A stretch of 64,000 nucleotides of DNA from Aedes albopictus (taxonomy: Eukaryota > Arthropoda > Insecta > Diptera > Culicidae): assembly GCF_035046485.1 (NCBI RefSeq), contig NC_085136.1, positions 80,245,734 to 80,309,733 of the forward strand, written 5' to 3'. This document shows, piece after piece, positions 47,376 through 56,873 of this stretch (its first letter is position 1; every line of letters begins with the position of its first letter). The notes beneath the pieces are model-generated. The model saw only the letters and a program-made list of their open reading frames with translations. It made no database searches and was not told the DNA's origin. The position numbers were made by a program, and so were the translations under genes.

Positions 47376-47700
47376 CTACCTGTGTCGCTGCCAAGTTTTT
47401 TCATATCGAACCGCTGCGGTGGTCACCCACTCCTCACACTGTTGCCACAGAGCCATGACAAGCTCTTCCACGTTTATGATCTCGTTCAGGTTTTTGACCT
47501 TTAAAGTCGCTTCAGTGGTAAGAGCCCTCACCTTGAAATAGAAGACCTCTTCCGCCAGACACTTGTGACCGGTACCCATACAGGTTTTGTCGCGCTTGAA
47601 CTCAAGGATCATTTTGTCTGTACGAGTACGTCGAATACAGTGGACGGCACCTGCAAGATCCACTAGCTTAGCATTGCTCCTCATCGCCTTCTCTCGTATG
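47376..47700 (-). pseudogene. R1-clade ORF1 fragment (third family)
   Basis: The minus strand reads AVHCIRRTRTDKMILEFKRD, then VRALTTEATLKVKNLNEI. These match residues of the intact ORF1 (VKSIRRTRTGEMMLELKK and VRALTPEMTIQCKNLDEI) with clear divergence. Lys/Arg-rich reading continues upstream to about 47997 (RKVRSRKEVVKPSRRPGKR), like the basic middle region of ORF1. No zinc knuckles and no ORF2 follow, so it is a fragment. Confidence 0.7.
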
Positions 47701-47994
47701 TCTTGATGACGCTTCTCTTGTATACCATCCGCCCTCCTACCTCTCTTTGGCTAGTTTACCTATTCATCTGTTTTCCCCCTTCTTTTTCTTCCAGTCCACT
47801 AGGGTCCAGAGGGCGTGCTTCGCCTGACCCGCCTCAACCTGTGGTGGCTTCTGACCTACGAATAGTGGTTGCAGCCCCCTGTTTTCTTGGATCCGCTTTC
47901 CAGGACGCCTGGACGGTTTAACAACCTCCTTACGACTTCTGACCTTACGAACGGCGCCTTCTTTCTTTCTCATCACCTGATGGGCACCTGGAAA

Positions 47995-48240
47995 CAAACA
48001 ACAAACAAATCCTTGGAGAGAATCATGGAAGAATCCCTGAAGTTTCCGCTGGACTGATTTCTGAAATAACCTTTGACAAATTTTATGAAGGAACTCTTGG
48101 AGTAATTTCTGAAGGAAAGAATTATTTTAAAAAAATCTAAGGGATTTTTGGAGAAATTTGTGGAGTAATTGCTAATAGAATTTCAGAAGCAATTCCTGAA
48201 GATTATCTAAATGAATTTCGGAAAAAAAAATGAAAATTCG
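47995..48240 (+). repeat. degenerate GAATTTCTGAAGGAA array
   Basis: Short piece of the common background: AATCCCTGAAGTTTCC, GGAGTAATTTCTGAAGG. Confidence 0.4.
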
Positions 48241-48960
48241 TTCAATCCAAATGTTTATGAAGTTATTGGCGGGAATTGAAAACATTGGCAGTCATCCGCT
48301 ACCAGCCCTGTGCATAAGTGATTGTTGTTTTGTTATGGCTCTTAACTTCGTATTTACGTTTTGTACTGGTTTTGCATCGACTTAAAATATACGTGTTACG
48401 AACGCGAAGCGTGAAGTACATTTGAATCCACACAATTCGGAACGAATTCCTTTCCAACCATTTCCTACAACTAACCAAGCGAGCCGCATCATAAAACCCC
48501 AATCAAATTCGAACAATCATGACCTACCACAATATAATAGGGCCCGCGATTATAAACGTAGAGCAGAGCGGCAATGTTTATCAGCATAACGAAGCAAAAG
48601 CTATGCGGCTGAGGGACTCGACTGACTTTGAGCAGCATGATAAAATAAACAATCTGAAGCGACACCCGATGGAAACCATACCAATAGCCTAGCAGATCGG
48701 TAGCATTCTAAATGTAATCAAAATTAATCATTGAACTTGATCTTGAAAATTAGGCCAGCTGAGCATCGGGATCGTGCAAAATATGAATGGTAGATCAAAT
48801 TCTGTACAAATACAATCAAATCATGTAGCTAGAGAGATTGCTCAAATTCAGGAAAATTCTCTCTTCGGAGAAGAAAATATTTCTCCTGTGAAAACACGAA
48901 AAACCATGTACCCGCGAAAGATCATTCTAGAAATCTGGCCGCTCATATATTCATGTTTAA
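48241..48960. other. no gene recognised
   Basis: Non-repetitive sequence upstream of the LTR-like promoter. It may be the U3 part of that LTR. Confidence 0.3.
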
Positions 48961-49059
48961 ACGCGTACTGAAAGTGTAAATGTGTAGATCGTAACGAGAG
49001 CCGCTATTTCATCATCCTTTCAGGAAAGATCATGTGTAATTTTTGGTAGGCCCTGCGGC

Positions 49060-49082
49060 TATAAAAGAGGAAGATCAATAAA
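49060..49082 (+). promoter_or_regulatory. LTR-like TATA box and poly(A) signal
   Basis: TATAAAAG at 49060 followed by AATAAA at 49077 and GACGACAGTCAG. A TATA box with a poly(A) signal about 15 bases downstream is the arrangement of U3/R in insect LTRs. The surrounding 48960-49420 could be a solo LTR, but I could not place TG...CA ends or a target duplication. Confidence 0.45.
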
Positions 49083-49281
49083 GACGACAGTCAGTTTTGT
49101 TTTTGGACTGCACACTGTATACCTCCCGGATAAGTATTTTGCTACTCAAATTCCTTTGATCCTGAACTTGCACTTGCGAAGCTTAAATTATTCTGATCAC
49201 TTGATTGGATAATTCAATTCTTCTAAAGTGTTGATATTTAGAATCGTGGAAGTCTAAGTCATTGGATCGGTCAAACTTTTT

Positions 49282-49416
49282 CTCACTCTGGTAAGCCAAG
49301 GTTCCGAATGCGAGAAACGTTGGCATGAGTCTAGAAAAGGCCAGTTTGATTTTGATCCAAGTGTAGAGGCACTTATTTCTCACTCTGGTACGCCAAGGTT
49401 CCGAATGCGAGTAACG
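49282..49416 (+). repeat. 97-bp repeat, left locus
   Basis: CTCACTCTGGTAAGCCAAGG occurs at 49282, and CTCACTCTGGTACGCCAAGG follows 97 bases later at 49379. Between them lies TGGCATGAGTCTAGAAAAGG (49321). The same repeat is at 57735-58130, on the other side of the R1 cluster. Confidence 0.8.
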
Positions 49417-49429
49417 TTGCACAGTGGGA

Positions 49430-51391
49430 AAAAAAACAGTGCAAACCTACACTAAATTCTGTATCTCACGAACGCATCCGGCTTTTCTAATGAACAAAAC
49501 GGTTTTAGGCGTAAAATTGTCTGCAGAATCGAATGGAAGTGTTAAAACAGACCGCACGGATCATTATCTTGCTGATTTTGCCCTAATTCCCCAATTTTTA
49601 TTAACATTTATATGAAACTAGCTCTAAAACAATTATGAAACATGAATGCGGTTTGCCTTGAAGGACTTTTGTGAAGGATTAACATGTAAAGAATCGATTT
49701 GAAGGGATTGCAGTGACCGCATGAATGTATTTATGCTTATTTTACCCTAATTCCCCTCATATATAGAGTTTTGTATGAAATTAGCTCCATAACTCGCAAG
49801 GAAATTATGAGTGGTATGCTAAGAAGGCTCTCTTTAGTGAATTATGATACAAGGAATTGATGAGAAGTGATTGCAGTGACCGCGCGAATGTAATTATGCT
49901 TATTTTACCCTAATTCCCCACATACATTGAGTTTTGTATGAAATTAGCTCCTTACTCGCAAGGAAATTATGAGTGGTATGCTAAGAAGGCTTTCTTTAGT
50001 GGATTATGATACAAGGAATCGACTAGAAATGGTTGCAATGACCGCGTGAATGTTATTATGCTTATTTTACCCTAATTCCCCACATAAATAGAGTTTTGTA
50101 TGAAATTAGCTCCATAACTCGCAAGGAAATTATGAGTGGTATGCTAAGAAGGCTCTCTTTAGTGAATTATGATACAAGGAATTGATGAGAAGTGATTGCA
50201 GTGACCGCGCGAATGTAATTATGGTTATTTAACCCTAATTCCCCACATACATTGAGTTTTGTATGAAATTAGCTCCTTACTCGCAAGAAAACTATGAGTG
50301 GTGTGCTAAGAAGGCTTTCTTTAGTGGATTATGATACAGGGAATCGGCTAGAAATGGTTGCAGTGACCGCGTGAATGTTATTATGCTTATTTTACCCTAA
50401 TTTCCCACATTTATTGAGTTTTTTTTATGAAATTAGCGCCATAATTCACAATAAACTTATGAGTGGTATGCTAAGCAAGAGTTTTTTAGTGGATTATGAT
50501 ACAAGGAATCGATGAGAAGTGATTGCAGTGACCGCGTGAATGTTATTATGCTCTTTTTACCCTAATTCCCCACATATATTGAGTTCTGTATGGAATTAGC
50601 TCCTTACTCGCAAGAAAATTATGAGTGGTATGCTAAGAAGGCTTTCTTTAGTGGATTATGATACAGGGAATCGACTAAAAATGGTTGCAGTGACCGCGTG
50701 AATGTTATTATGCATATTTTACCCTAATTCCCCACATATATTGAGTTTTGTTAGCTCCATAACTCGCAAGGAAATTATGAGTGGTATGCTAAGAAGTTTC
50801 TCTTTAGTGAATTATGATATAAGGAATCGATTAGAAGTGATTGCAGTGACCAAGCGAATGTAATTATGCTCGTTTTGTCATAATTCCCAACATATATTGT
50901 GTTTTGTATGAAATTAGCTTCATAACACACAAGGAAATTATAAGTGGTATGCTAACCAAGGTTTCTTCAGTGGATGATGATACAAGGAATCGATGGGAAG
51001 TGATTGCAGTGACCGCGCTAATGTAATTATGCTGATTTTACCCTAATTCTCCATATACACTGAGTTTTGTATGAAATTAGCTCCATAACTTGCAAAGAAA
51101 TTATGAGTGGTATGCTGAGAAGGCTTGCTTTAATGGATTATGATACAAGGAATATATTAAAAATGATGGCAGTGACCGCGTGAAGGTTATTATGCTCATT
51201 TTATCCTAATTCTCCACATTCTCCACAGGGTAAAATGAGCATAACTACATTCGCACACACACTGCAATCACTTCTAATCTATTCCTTGTATCATCATCCA
51301 CTAAAGAAACCCTTCAGAGCATACCACTCATAATTTCCTTGCGAGTTATAGAGCTTATTTGATGCAAAACTCAATATATGCGGGGAATTAG
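49430..51391 (+). repeat. 163-bp satellite, about 11 direct monomers and one inverted
   Basis: The word ACCCTAATTCCCC falls near 49579, 49743, 49907, 50069, 50231, 50394, 50559, 50721, 50878, 51040 and 51203, so the period is 157-165 bp. Monomers share GTATGAAATTAGCTCC, AAATTATGAGTGGTATGCTA and GCAGTGACCGCGTGAATG. The first monomer is strongly diverged. From about 51228 to 51391 one monomer runs in the opposite sense (AGGGTAAAATGAGCAT..., complement of ATGCTCATTTTACCCT). Confidence 0.9.
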
Positions 51392-51401
51392 CCAAACTAG
51401 T

Positions 51402-51542
51402 CCGAAAGAAGCGCGATGTCTATACTCGACTCCGAGGCGGATTGCCACAACAGCTGCTGCGCGGCTTCACAGTGATTCAGGTTCAACTGTGTGACTTGCG
51501 TCATTTTCAGCCGTTACGTCCACTTATGCTTGGGCACTTAGG
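51402..51542 (-). mobile_element. 141-bp R1 fragment spanning the ORF1/ORF2 junction
   Basis: Almost identical to 54628-54768 of the full-length element in the same orientation; I noted one change, near 51510 (TCAGCC against TCGGCC). It covers the last residues of ORF1 and the first of ORF2. It sits directly between the inverted satellite monomer and the target copy that starts the full-length element. Confidence 0.85.
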
Positions 51543-51748
51543 CATGGCATGAGTCTTTTTTTTTTTTTTTTTTTTTTATAGAATGAGGAAACCTCAAACC
51601 TGTTGGTTAGCAACACCGTAGGAAAACCACATTCTGCACTACCTGACCTTGCTCCGCGGCACGCCCGTTAGGGATTACTTCGTAGAGGAGGGGGGGACTG
51701 TGCTTTCGCACTCTCGCTCATCTGTCAGCCATCACACTCGGCATATCT

Positions 51749-54730
51749 CTAGGGGGCCAACTCGACTAACTGTTGGTCGGCCCGCCATTTCCTTTGGAGG
51801 TGGAGCACGATTGTGGATACCGTGGTCGACACGGCATTCCACTCGTCCACCCCCGTACACATCCTCTCAATAATGTTATCGGGAGTAGTATCCCTGCCGC
51901 ATACCTCTAACATGCTCGACCTCTGCTCCGCAAAACGCGGGCACTCGAAGAGTACATGTTCCGCCGTTTCCGCCCTGTTTGCACACTCCGGGCATGAGGG
52001 TGAGTTTGCATGCCCGAACCTGTGCAGGTACCACCTAAAGCACCCATGGCCCGACAGGAATTGTGTCAGGTGAAAGTTCACTTCGCCATGGGGCCTACAC
52101 GTCCACCGGGACACGCTCGGTATGAGCCTGTGTGTCCACCTACCCTTTGTTGAAGAGTCCCAGACTCTTTGCCATTTCACCATAGACGAAGTTCTGGCGT
52201 TTCGTCGCGCACCTCTCGTACCTCTTTCATCGTAGCACTCAACATCCTCGGCCAACACCAATGCTATCGGCATCATGCCCGCTAGCACGCATACCGCGTC
52301 TTTCGAGACAGTCCGGTATGCACTGGCCACCCTGAGGCACATCAGCCTATGTACACTCTCTAGTCGGTCAACATTCCTCTGCAGCTTGAGCGCGTTCGAC
52401 CATGCGGCGGCGCCATACCGTAGTATGGACACCGCGACTGACGCGAGCAGCTTCCGCTTACTCGAGACAACTGCCGAACTGTTTGACATCATCCTAGACA
52501 ATGCCATAACCGCTACACTCGCCCTCTTACAAGCATACTCTACATGACTACTGAAGCTCAACTTGTCGTCGACCATGACTCCAAGGAGCTTCAGTGAGCG
52601 ACAGGACTCGATCGAGCACCCGCCCGTGGTGACCACTGCCTGCTGTGCAGACTGGCGGTTGTTCACCACCACCACCTCTGTCTTGTGGTGTGCGAGTGTC
52701 AGTTGCCTCGACCTCATCCAGCCCTCCACTATGTCAATCGCATGCGCTGCCGTCAATTCCACCTCTTCGAGCGACTCACCGTATACCACCAGGGTAATGT
52801 CGTCTGCGAAGCCAACCAACTTTACTCCCGGTGGTAGTGCTAGCCTCAGTACTCCATCATATGCCGCGTTCCACAGTACCGGACCCAAGATGGATCCTTG
52901 CGGTACACCTGCAGTGACATTGTACTGTTTTTGGCCTTCCTCGGTATCGTAAATCAGCACCCTGTTCTGGAAGTAACTACCCAGAATACGCCTTAGGCCA
53001 GCCGGGACACCTAAGCGAGATATGGCGCTCTCTATGGCGGCCCAGCTTACACTATTGAAGGCGTTTCTAACGTCTAGCGTTACGATCGCGCAGTACCGTA
53101 TGCCTCTCCTCTTTTTCTGCAGCGCAATTTCGGCCAATCCAGTCACCGACCTAATGGCATCCACTGTCGATCTACCTTTGCGAAACCCGTACTGGCTGTC
53201 TGATAGCCCCGCGTTGTCCGACCTCTCGGTATAGACCAATAACCTTGACAGAATGATCCGCTCTAGGAGTTTCCCGGCCGTGTCTAGGAGGCAAATTGGT
53301 CTATAAGCCGACGGGTCGCCTGGTGGCTTCCCGTGCTTGGGCAGTAGAACCAACTTTTGCCTTTTCCACCTCTCCGGAAACTCTCCTCTATACAAGCATC
53401 TCTGCATAGCCGATCTGACCATGTCAGGGCTAGCCTCGATGGCCGCTTTAATAGCCACCGTCGGAATGCCATCCGGGCCCGGGGCCTTGTTCAGCTTAAG
53501 TGATTTCGCAATTGCGGCTAACTCCTCATTCGTCACTGGGGGAACCTCACTCGGACCAGGATGGTCTTGTGGTGTGAGTGCCCATGGTCTCACCTCGTGG
53601 TGCGGGAACAACGTTTCCACAATCCTCTGCAGCATCGCGGGAGAGCGTTCCGGTGGTGCAGATGTGCCTTTCGTTTTGCACATGACTACGCGGTACGCAT
53701 CTCCCCAGGGGGTTGTGTTGGCCGTCTGACAGAGATCGTTGAAGCACGCCCGCTTACGCGCCTTGATCTCTTTGTTCAGTGCCAACTTTGCCGCCCTGTA
53801 TGCCACCTCTCGCTCCGCTCTCGACTCGTCGGTCCGGGCTCTCTGCATCCTTCTCCTTGCCCTGTGGCAAGATGCACGGAGCTCCGCGATTTCTTGACAC
53901 CACCAGTACACCGGTCTTCGACCATTCCTGGGTATGGATCGCCTCGGCATTGCCGCATCACACGCTCGTCTCAAGGTACCAACTAGACCGTCGCTAGACA
54001 AGTAGTCTGTATTCTGCTCCATGAGCATCCGCTCCACAAATGCCGGCTTATCGAAACTCGAGGTTAGCCATCCTCGGTGAGTGTCGCTTATCCTCGACTG
54101 CTGCCGTCTACCGCCCTGTTCGATACTGTATCGAATCGCCAGGTGATCACTATGCGTGTACCCGTTATCAACTCTCCAGTCTGAGCTAGGGTTAAGCCCT
54201 GGGCTCCAGAAGGTCACATCAATGATGGACTCCGCACCGTTTCTGCTAAAAGTGCTTACACTGCCGACATTCGCGATCTCAACGTTCAATCCCGCCATAG
54301 CTTCGAGTAGAGCCCAACCTCTCTCGTTCGTAGAGCGACTGCCCCACTCGACCGCCCACGCGTTAAAGTCCCCACCGATGACCAAGGGGCTCAGTCCAGC
54401 TAGAGCGCTTGACAGCGAATCTAGCATGGACGAGAACTGACCTATCGGCCACCTAGGTGGGGCATAGCAGCTGCAGTAGTAGACTCCGCCGATCTTCGCA
54501 ATCGCGAAGCCCTCGCACGTCGTGGAGATTATCTCCTGGACCGGGTACCGACCGGTCGTACAGATCGCCGCTTTCTTGGCCTTATCCGCAACCCAGTTCC
54601 CGTTATTGGGGGGGATGCGGTATGGGTCCGAAAGAAGCGCGATGTCTATACTCGACTCCGAGGCGGATTGCCACAACAGCTGCTGCGCGGCTTCACAGTG
54701 ATTCAGGTTCAACTGTGTGACTTGCGTCAT
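51749..54730 (-). CDS. R1-clade ORF2: endonuclease and reverse transcriptase
   Basis: 993 residues. Residues 1-200 form an APE-type endonuclease that would nick the target: GGDFNAWAVEWGS (119-131) holds the catalytic Asp/Asn, and YTHSDHLAI (191-199) the catalytic Asp-His. The reverse transcriptase spans about 410-730: KAPGPDGIP (415-423), YRPICLLDTAGKLLERI (486-502), QYGFRKGRST (513-522), DVRNAFNS (553-560), GVPQGSILGP (608-617), the catalytic FADD (641-644) and KLLGVMVDD (714-722). The C-terminus has the R1-type CCHC (CPEC then HVLFEC, 913-930). The length is close to the family's usual of about 1,000. The ATG overlaps the ORF1 stop (ATGA at 54730-54727), suggesting translation by termination and restart. 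Acts on target DNA in the nucleus with its own RNA as template. Confidence 0.93.
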   Translation of the reverse strand: MTQVTQLNLNHCEAAQQLLWQSASESSIDIALLSDPYRIPPNNGNWVADKAKKAAICTTGRYPVQEIISTTCEGFAIAKIGGVYYCSCYAPPRWPIGQFSSMLDSLSSALAGLSPLVIGGDFNAWAVEWGSRSTNERGWALLEAMAGLNVEIANVGSVSTFSRNGAESIIDVTFWSPGLNPSSDWRVDNGYTHSDHLAIRYSIEQGGRRQQSRISDTHRGWLTSSFDKPAFVERMLMEQNTDYLSSDGLVGTLRRACDAAMPRRSIPRNGRRPVYWWCQEIAELRASCHRARRRMQRARTDESRAEREVAYRAAKLALNKEIKARKRACFNDLCQTANTTPWGDAYRVVMCKTKGTSAPPERSPAMLQRIVETLFPHHEVRPWALTPQDHPGPSEVPPVTNEELAAIAKSLKLNKAPGPDGIPTVAIKAAIEASPDMVRSAMQRCLYRGEFPERWKRQKLVLLPKHGKPPGDPSAYRPICLLDTAGKLLERIILSRLLVYTERSDNAGLSDSQYGFRKGRSTVDAIRSVTGLAEIALQKKRRGIRYCAIVTLDVRNAFNSVSWAAIESAISRLGVPAGLRRILGSYFQNRVLIYDTEEGQKQYNVTAGVPQGSILGPVLWNAAYDGVLRLALPPGVKLVGFADDITLVVYGESLEEVELTAAHAIDIVEGWMRSRQLTLAHHKTEVVVVNNRQSAQQAVVTTGGCSIESCRSLKLLGVMVDDKLSFSSHVEYACKRASVAVMALSRMMSNSSAVVSSKRKLLASVAVSILRYGAAAWSNALKLQRNVDRLESVHRLMCLRVASAYRTVSKDAVCVLAGMMPIALVLAEDVECYDERGTRGARRNARTSSMVKWQRVWDSSTKGRWTHRLIPSVSRWTCRPHGEVNFHLTQFLSGHGCFRWYLHRFGHANSPSCPECANRAETAEHVLFECPRFAEQRSSMLEVCGRDTTPDNIIERMCTGVDEWNAVSTTVSTIVLHLQRKWRADQQLVELAP

Positions 54731-56154
54731 TTTCGGCCGTTACGTCCACTTATGCTTGGGCACTTAGGCCCACCCGTCACATGGCCCTTGTTCGTCGTGC
54801 AAATCAGACACTTTGGCGCCGATTTACACTCCCTGACGAAGTGGCCTTCTACTCCGCATCTTCTGCAGAGCTTGCTCCTATCCGGGCCTTTGCATGCCCA
54901 CGACTTGTGGCCTCGTCCGAAACACCTGAAGCACACTTCCGGCGGCTCACATACACTGAGCGGGCACTCCGACCATCCGACTTCAACCATGCCCTTAGCA
55001 GTCGCTTTCTTCGCTTCCCCGACTGGAAGCTTGATCGTCGCGATCTGCGTACCTGCTGGGCCTCGCCTCATGCGGATCGATGCGCATGGCGCGTCCACAT
55101 TACACTGCTGTTTAAGAACAGCAGAGAGCTCCTCCGCGGTGGTGATCTCATCCAAGTTCTTACACTGGATGGTCATCTCCGGCGTCAGAGCCCTCACCCG
55201 CACTTTTTCACCAAGCACCTCTTGTGCTAGAGCCGTGTAGGAAGAGCCCTTGTTAACGGCATTCTTCTTCAGCTCTAGCATCATCTCTCCAGTCCTAGTG
55301 CGCCGGATGCTTTTAACATCCGCACCTAGTCCCGAGAGACGATCCTCGCTCCGCATAGCCCGCAGCACATCTGCGTAGCTATTGCCCTCTGCTTTGAGCA
55401 CCAGTGCGTCGCCTTTCGTACGCTTACGCGCCGGCTTCGCCTTGGTTTTGCTCAAAACCTTCTCTCTTTCTACGCGCCCTCTCTTGCCAACCGTGATCCA
55501 AGGGTTCACCTTCCCTTGGACCGGTTGGTCACTGCTACCGCTCTTAGCAGTCTCGCCTCGGGGTTTCGGCTCTTTGCCCCGAGCCCGTTTCGCGACCGGC
55601 TTGGCGTTACTCGCACTACGCGGGCGTTTGCCACTCACCGGCCGCTCCACATCCATCGATCTCGGCCGTTTGGTTTGGGCCGAGATTTTTCCACTCTCTG
55701 CAGCCCCACCTGGCTGCACCTTGCACACACTCTCTGTGGAGGAGCGGTCCGTTTGCGTGGACCTCTCCTCTCTACCCGCACTACGATCAAACAGGAGATC
55801 GTACTCCCTCCGGGCCTGGGCGACCGAATCGCGGAGCCTCAGCAGACCTTTTTTAAGGTCTTTGCTGATGTTGTTCCGCCCACTGGTGTATCCGATCAGC
55901 TCGTCGAGCTGTTCGGAGACCACCAGCAGCTTCGGAAGTCCATCCCTATTGCGAGTCAGCGCACGCGTGAGCTCTGCTCCACTCATCTGCGTGTCCTCTA
56001 CTGCCGACCCGACCCTCGGAGTGCCGTACTCCGACACTTGCGGGGATTCTACCCTCGACGCCTGCGTTGGTGATCTGACCAGTCCGCTTTTCGCGAACGG
56101 GTTGATCACCTCACCCTCCACGTTCTCAGATTCCCTAATTAAATACGTTTCCAT
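54727..56154 (-). CDS. R1-clade ORF1: nucleic-acid-binding gag-like protein
   Basis: 475 residues. The N-terminal third (about 55-130) is predicted helical and could self-associate. A basic, Pro/Ser-rich stretch follows (about 170-250, with KRPRS twice). Then comes a conserved pre-knuckle region (about 265-400, including VKSIRRTRTGEMMLELKK and VRALTPEMTIQCKNLDEI). Three zinc knuckles close it: CFRCFGRGHKSWAC (408-421), CRRCGVEGHFVREC (430-443) and a longer CLIC...H...C (449-465). Such proteins bind the element RNA and form the ribonucleoprotein that carries ORF2. The first ATG at 56154 is taken as the start because no longer in-frame start is seen. Other fragments of this gene type lie at 47376, 29654 and 30165. 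Confidence 0.92.
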   Translation of the reverse strand: METYLIRESENVEGEVINPFAKSGLVRSPTQASRVESPQVSEYGTPRVGSAVEDTQMSGAELTRALTRNRDGLPKLLVVSEQLDELIGYTSGRNNISKDLKKGLLRLRDSVAQARREYDLLFDRSAGREERSTQTDRSSTESVCKVQPGGAAESGKISAQTKRPRSMDVERPVSGKRPRSASNAKPVAKRARGKEPKPRGETAKSGSSDQPVQGKVNPWITVGKRGRVEREKVLSKTKAKPARKRTKGDALVLKAEGNSYADVLRAMRSEDRLSGLGADVKSIRRTRTGEMMLELKKNAVNKGSSYTALAQEVLGEKVRVRALTPEMTIQCKNLDEITTAEELSAVLKQQCNVDAPCASIRMRRGPAGTQIATIKLPVGEAKKATAKGMVEVGWSECPLSVCEPPEVCFRCFGRGHKSWACKGPDRSKLCRRCGVEGHFVRECKSAPKCLICTTNKGHVTGGPKCPSISGRNGRK

Positions 56155-56871
56155 CTCTACTGTAAGGGTCCCCCTTAGAGCCGCTATCCCTCACTGCCAC
56201 TGAAGTAGTCGCCCAAGGATCCCGGTGGTTATCTATGCAAGCAGGGAGGCCACCCACGGGTTGGCACAGGCCCTTATGGGACCTGAGCTCAGAGCCAGGA
56301 TCAGCGCAAATCAGGATACTTCAACTGAACCTACCTCCACCCAGTTAGTTTCCTAAGCTGGATACAGTTCGGGAACGTACTCTAAGGCCTTGCCAAGGTT
56401 TTATGGGACGGAAGGCGGCTCCGACATTAGCCCATCCGTCGTTTCAGGTCAGTGTCACCCGGCCCTACTAAGAGGATAGAATGCCGTCACCACCAGCACT
56501 CCTCTACTCCGCGGTCCTCTTAGAGTGTACCATCTCATTGACCAGTAACGTCGCGCGCCAGTATATCGTAATCAGGAGCTTACTGACATCGCTCCTGATG
56601 TGCCCGAGGCACCCCTGACTAGGCTATGGCACTTTGGAAGCGGTGCCGGTTCGCTTGAACAGAGTTGATGCTTCCGGATGTGTGGTATTTCTGAAGAGGC
56701 CCAGCAGAGCCCACTGCTGAACCCCCGCCACGCCCAGGCAAACTCCGCTTGAACAGTTCGTGTGCAGCGCACATGATGCTCGATCACCTTGCGATGCCAA
56801 AGGTGGTGAGTCCTCACTGATGTTAGAACATGCTTCGCCTAAGAAACGCCATCTTAAGCTCCCACCGACCC
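56155..56871 (-). promoter_or_regulatory. 5' UTR / internal promoter region of the R1 element
   Basis: The 717-bp leader between the 5' target duplication and the ORF1 ATG. GC-balanced, no TATA box noted. Non-LTR elements carry an internal promoter here, or R1-type elements may rely on read-through from the target. No promoter motif could be confirmed. Confidence 0.5.
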
Positions 56872-56873
56872 CA

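Noticed and set aside
49430..51391. CRISPR-like or protein-coding tandem array
   Set aside because: Units are contiguous with no unique spacers, frames are broken and the setting is eukaryotic, so it is a satellite.
52275..56203. Plus-strand frames up to 273 codons opposite R1 ORF1 and ORF2
   Set aside because: Antisense shadows of the R1 genes. They carry none of the motifs, while the minus strand carries all.
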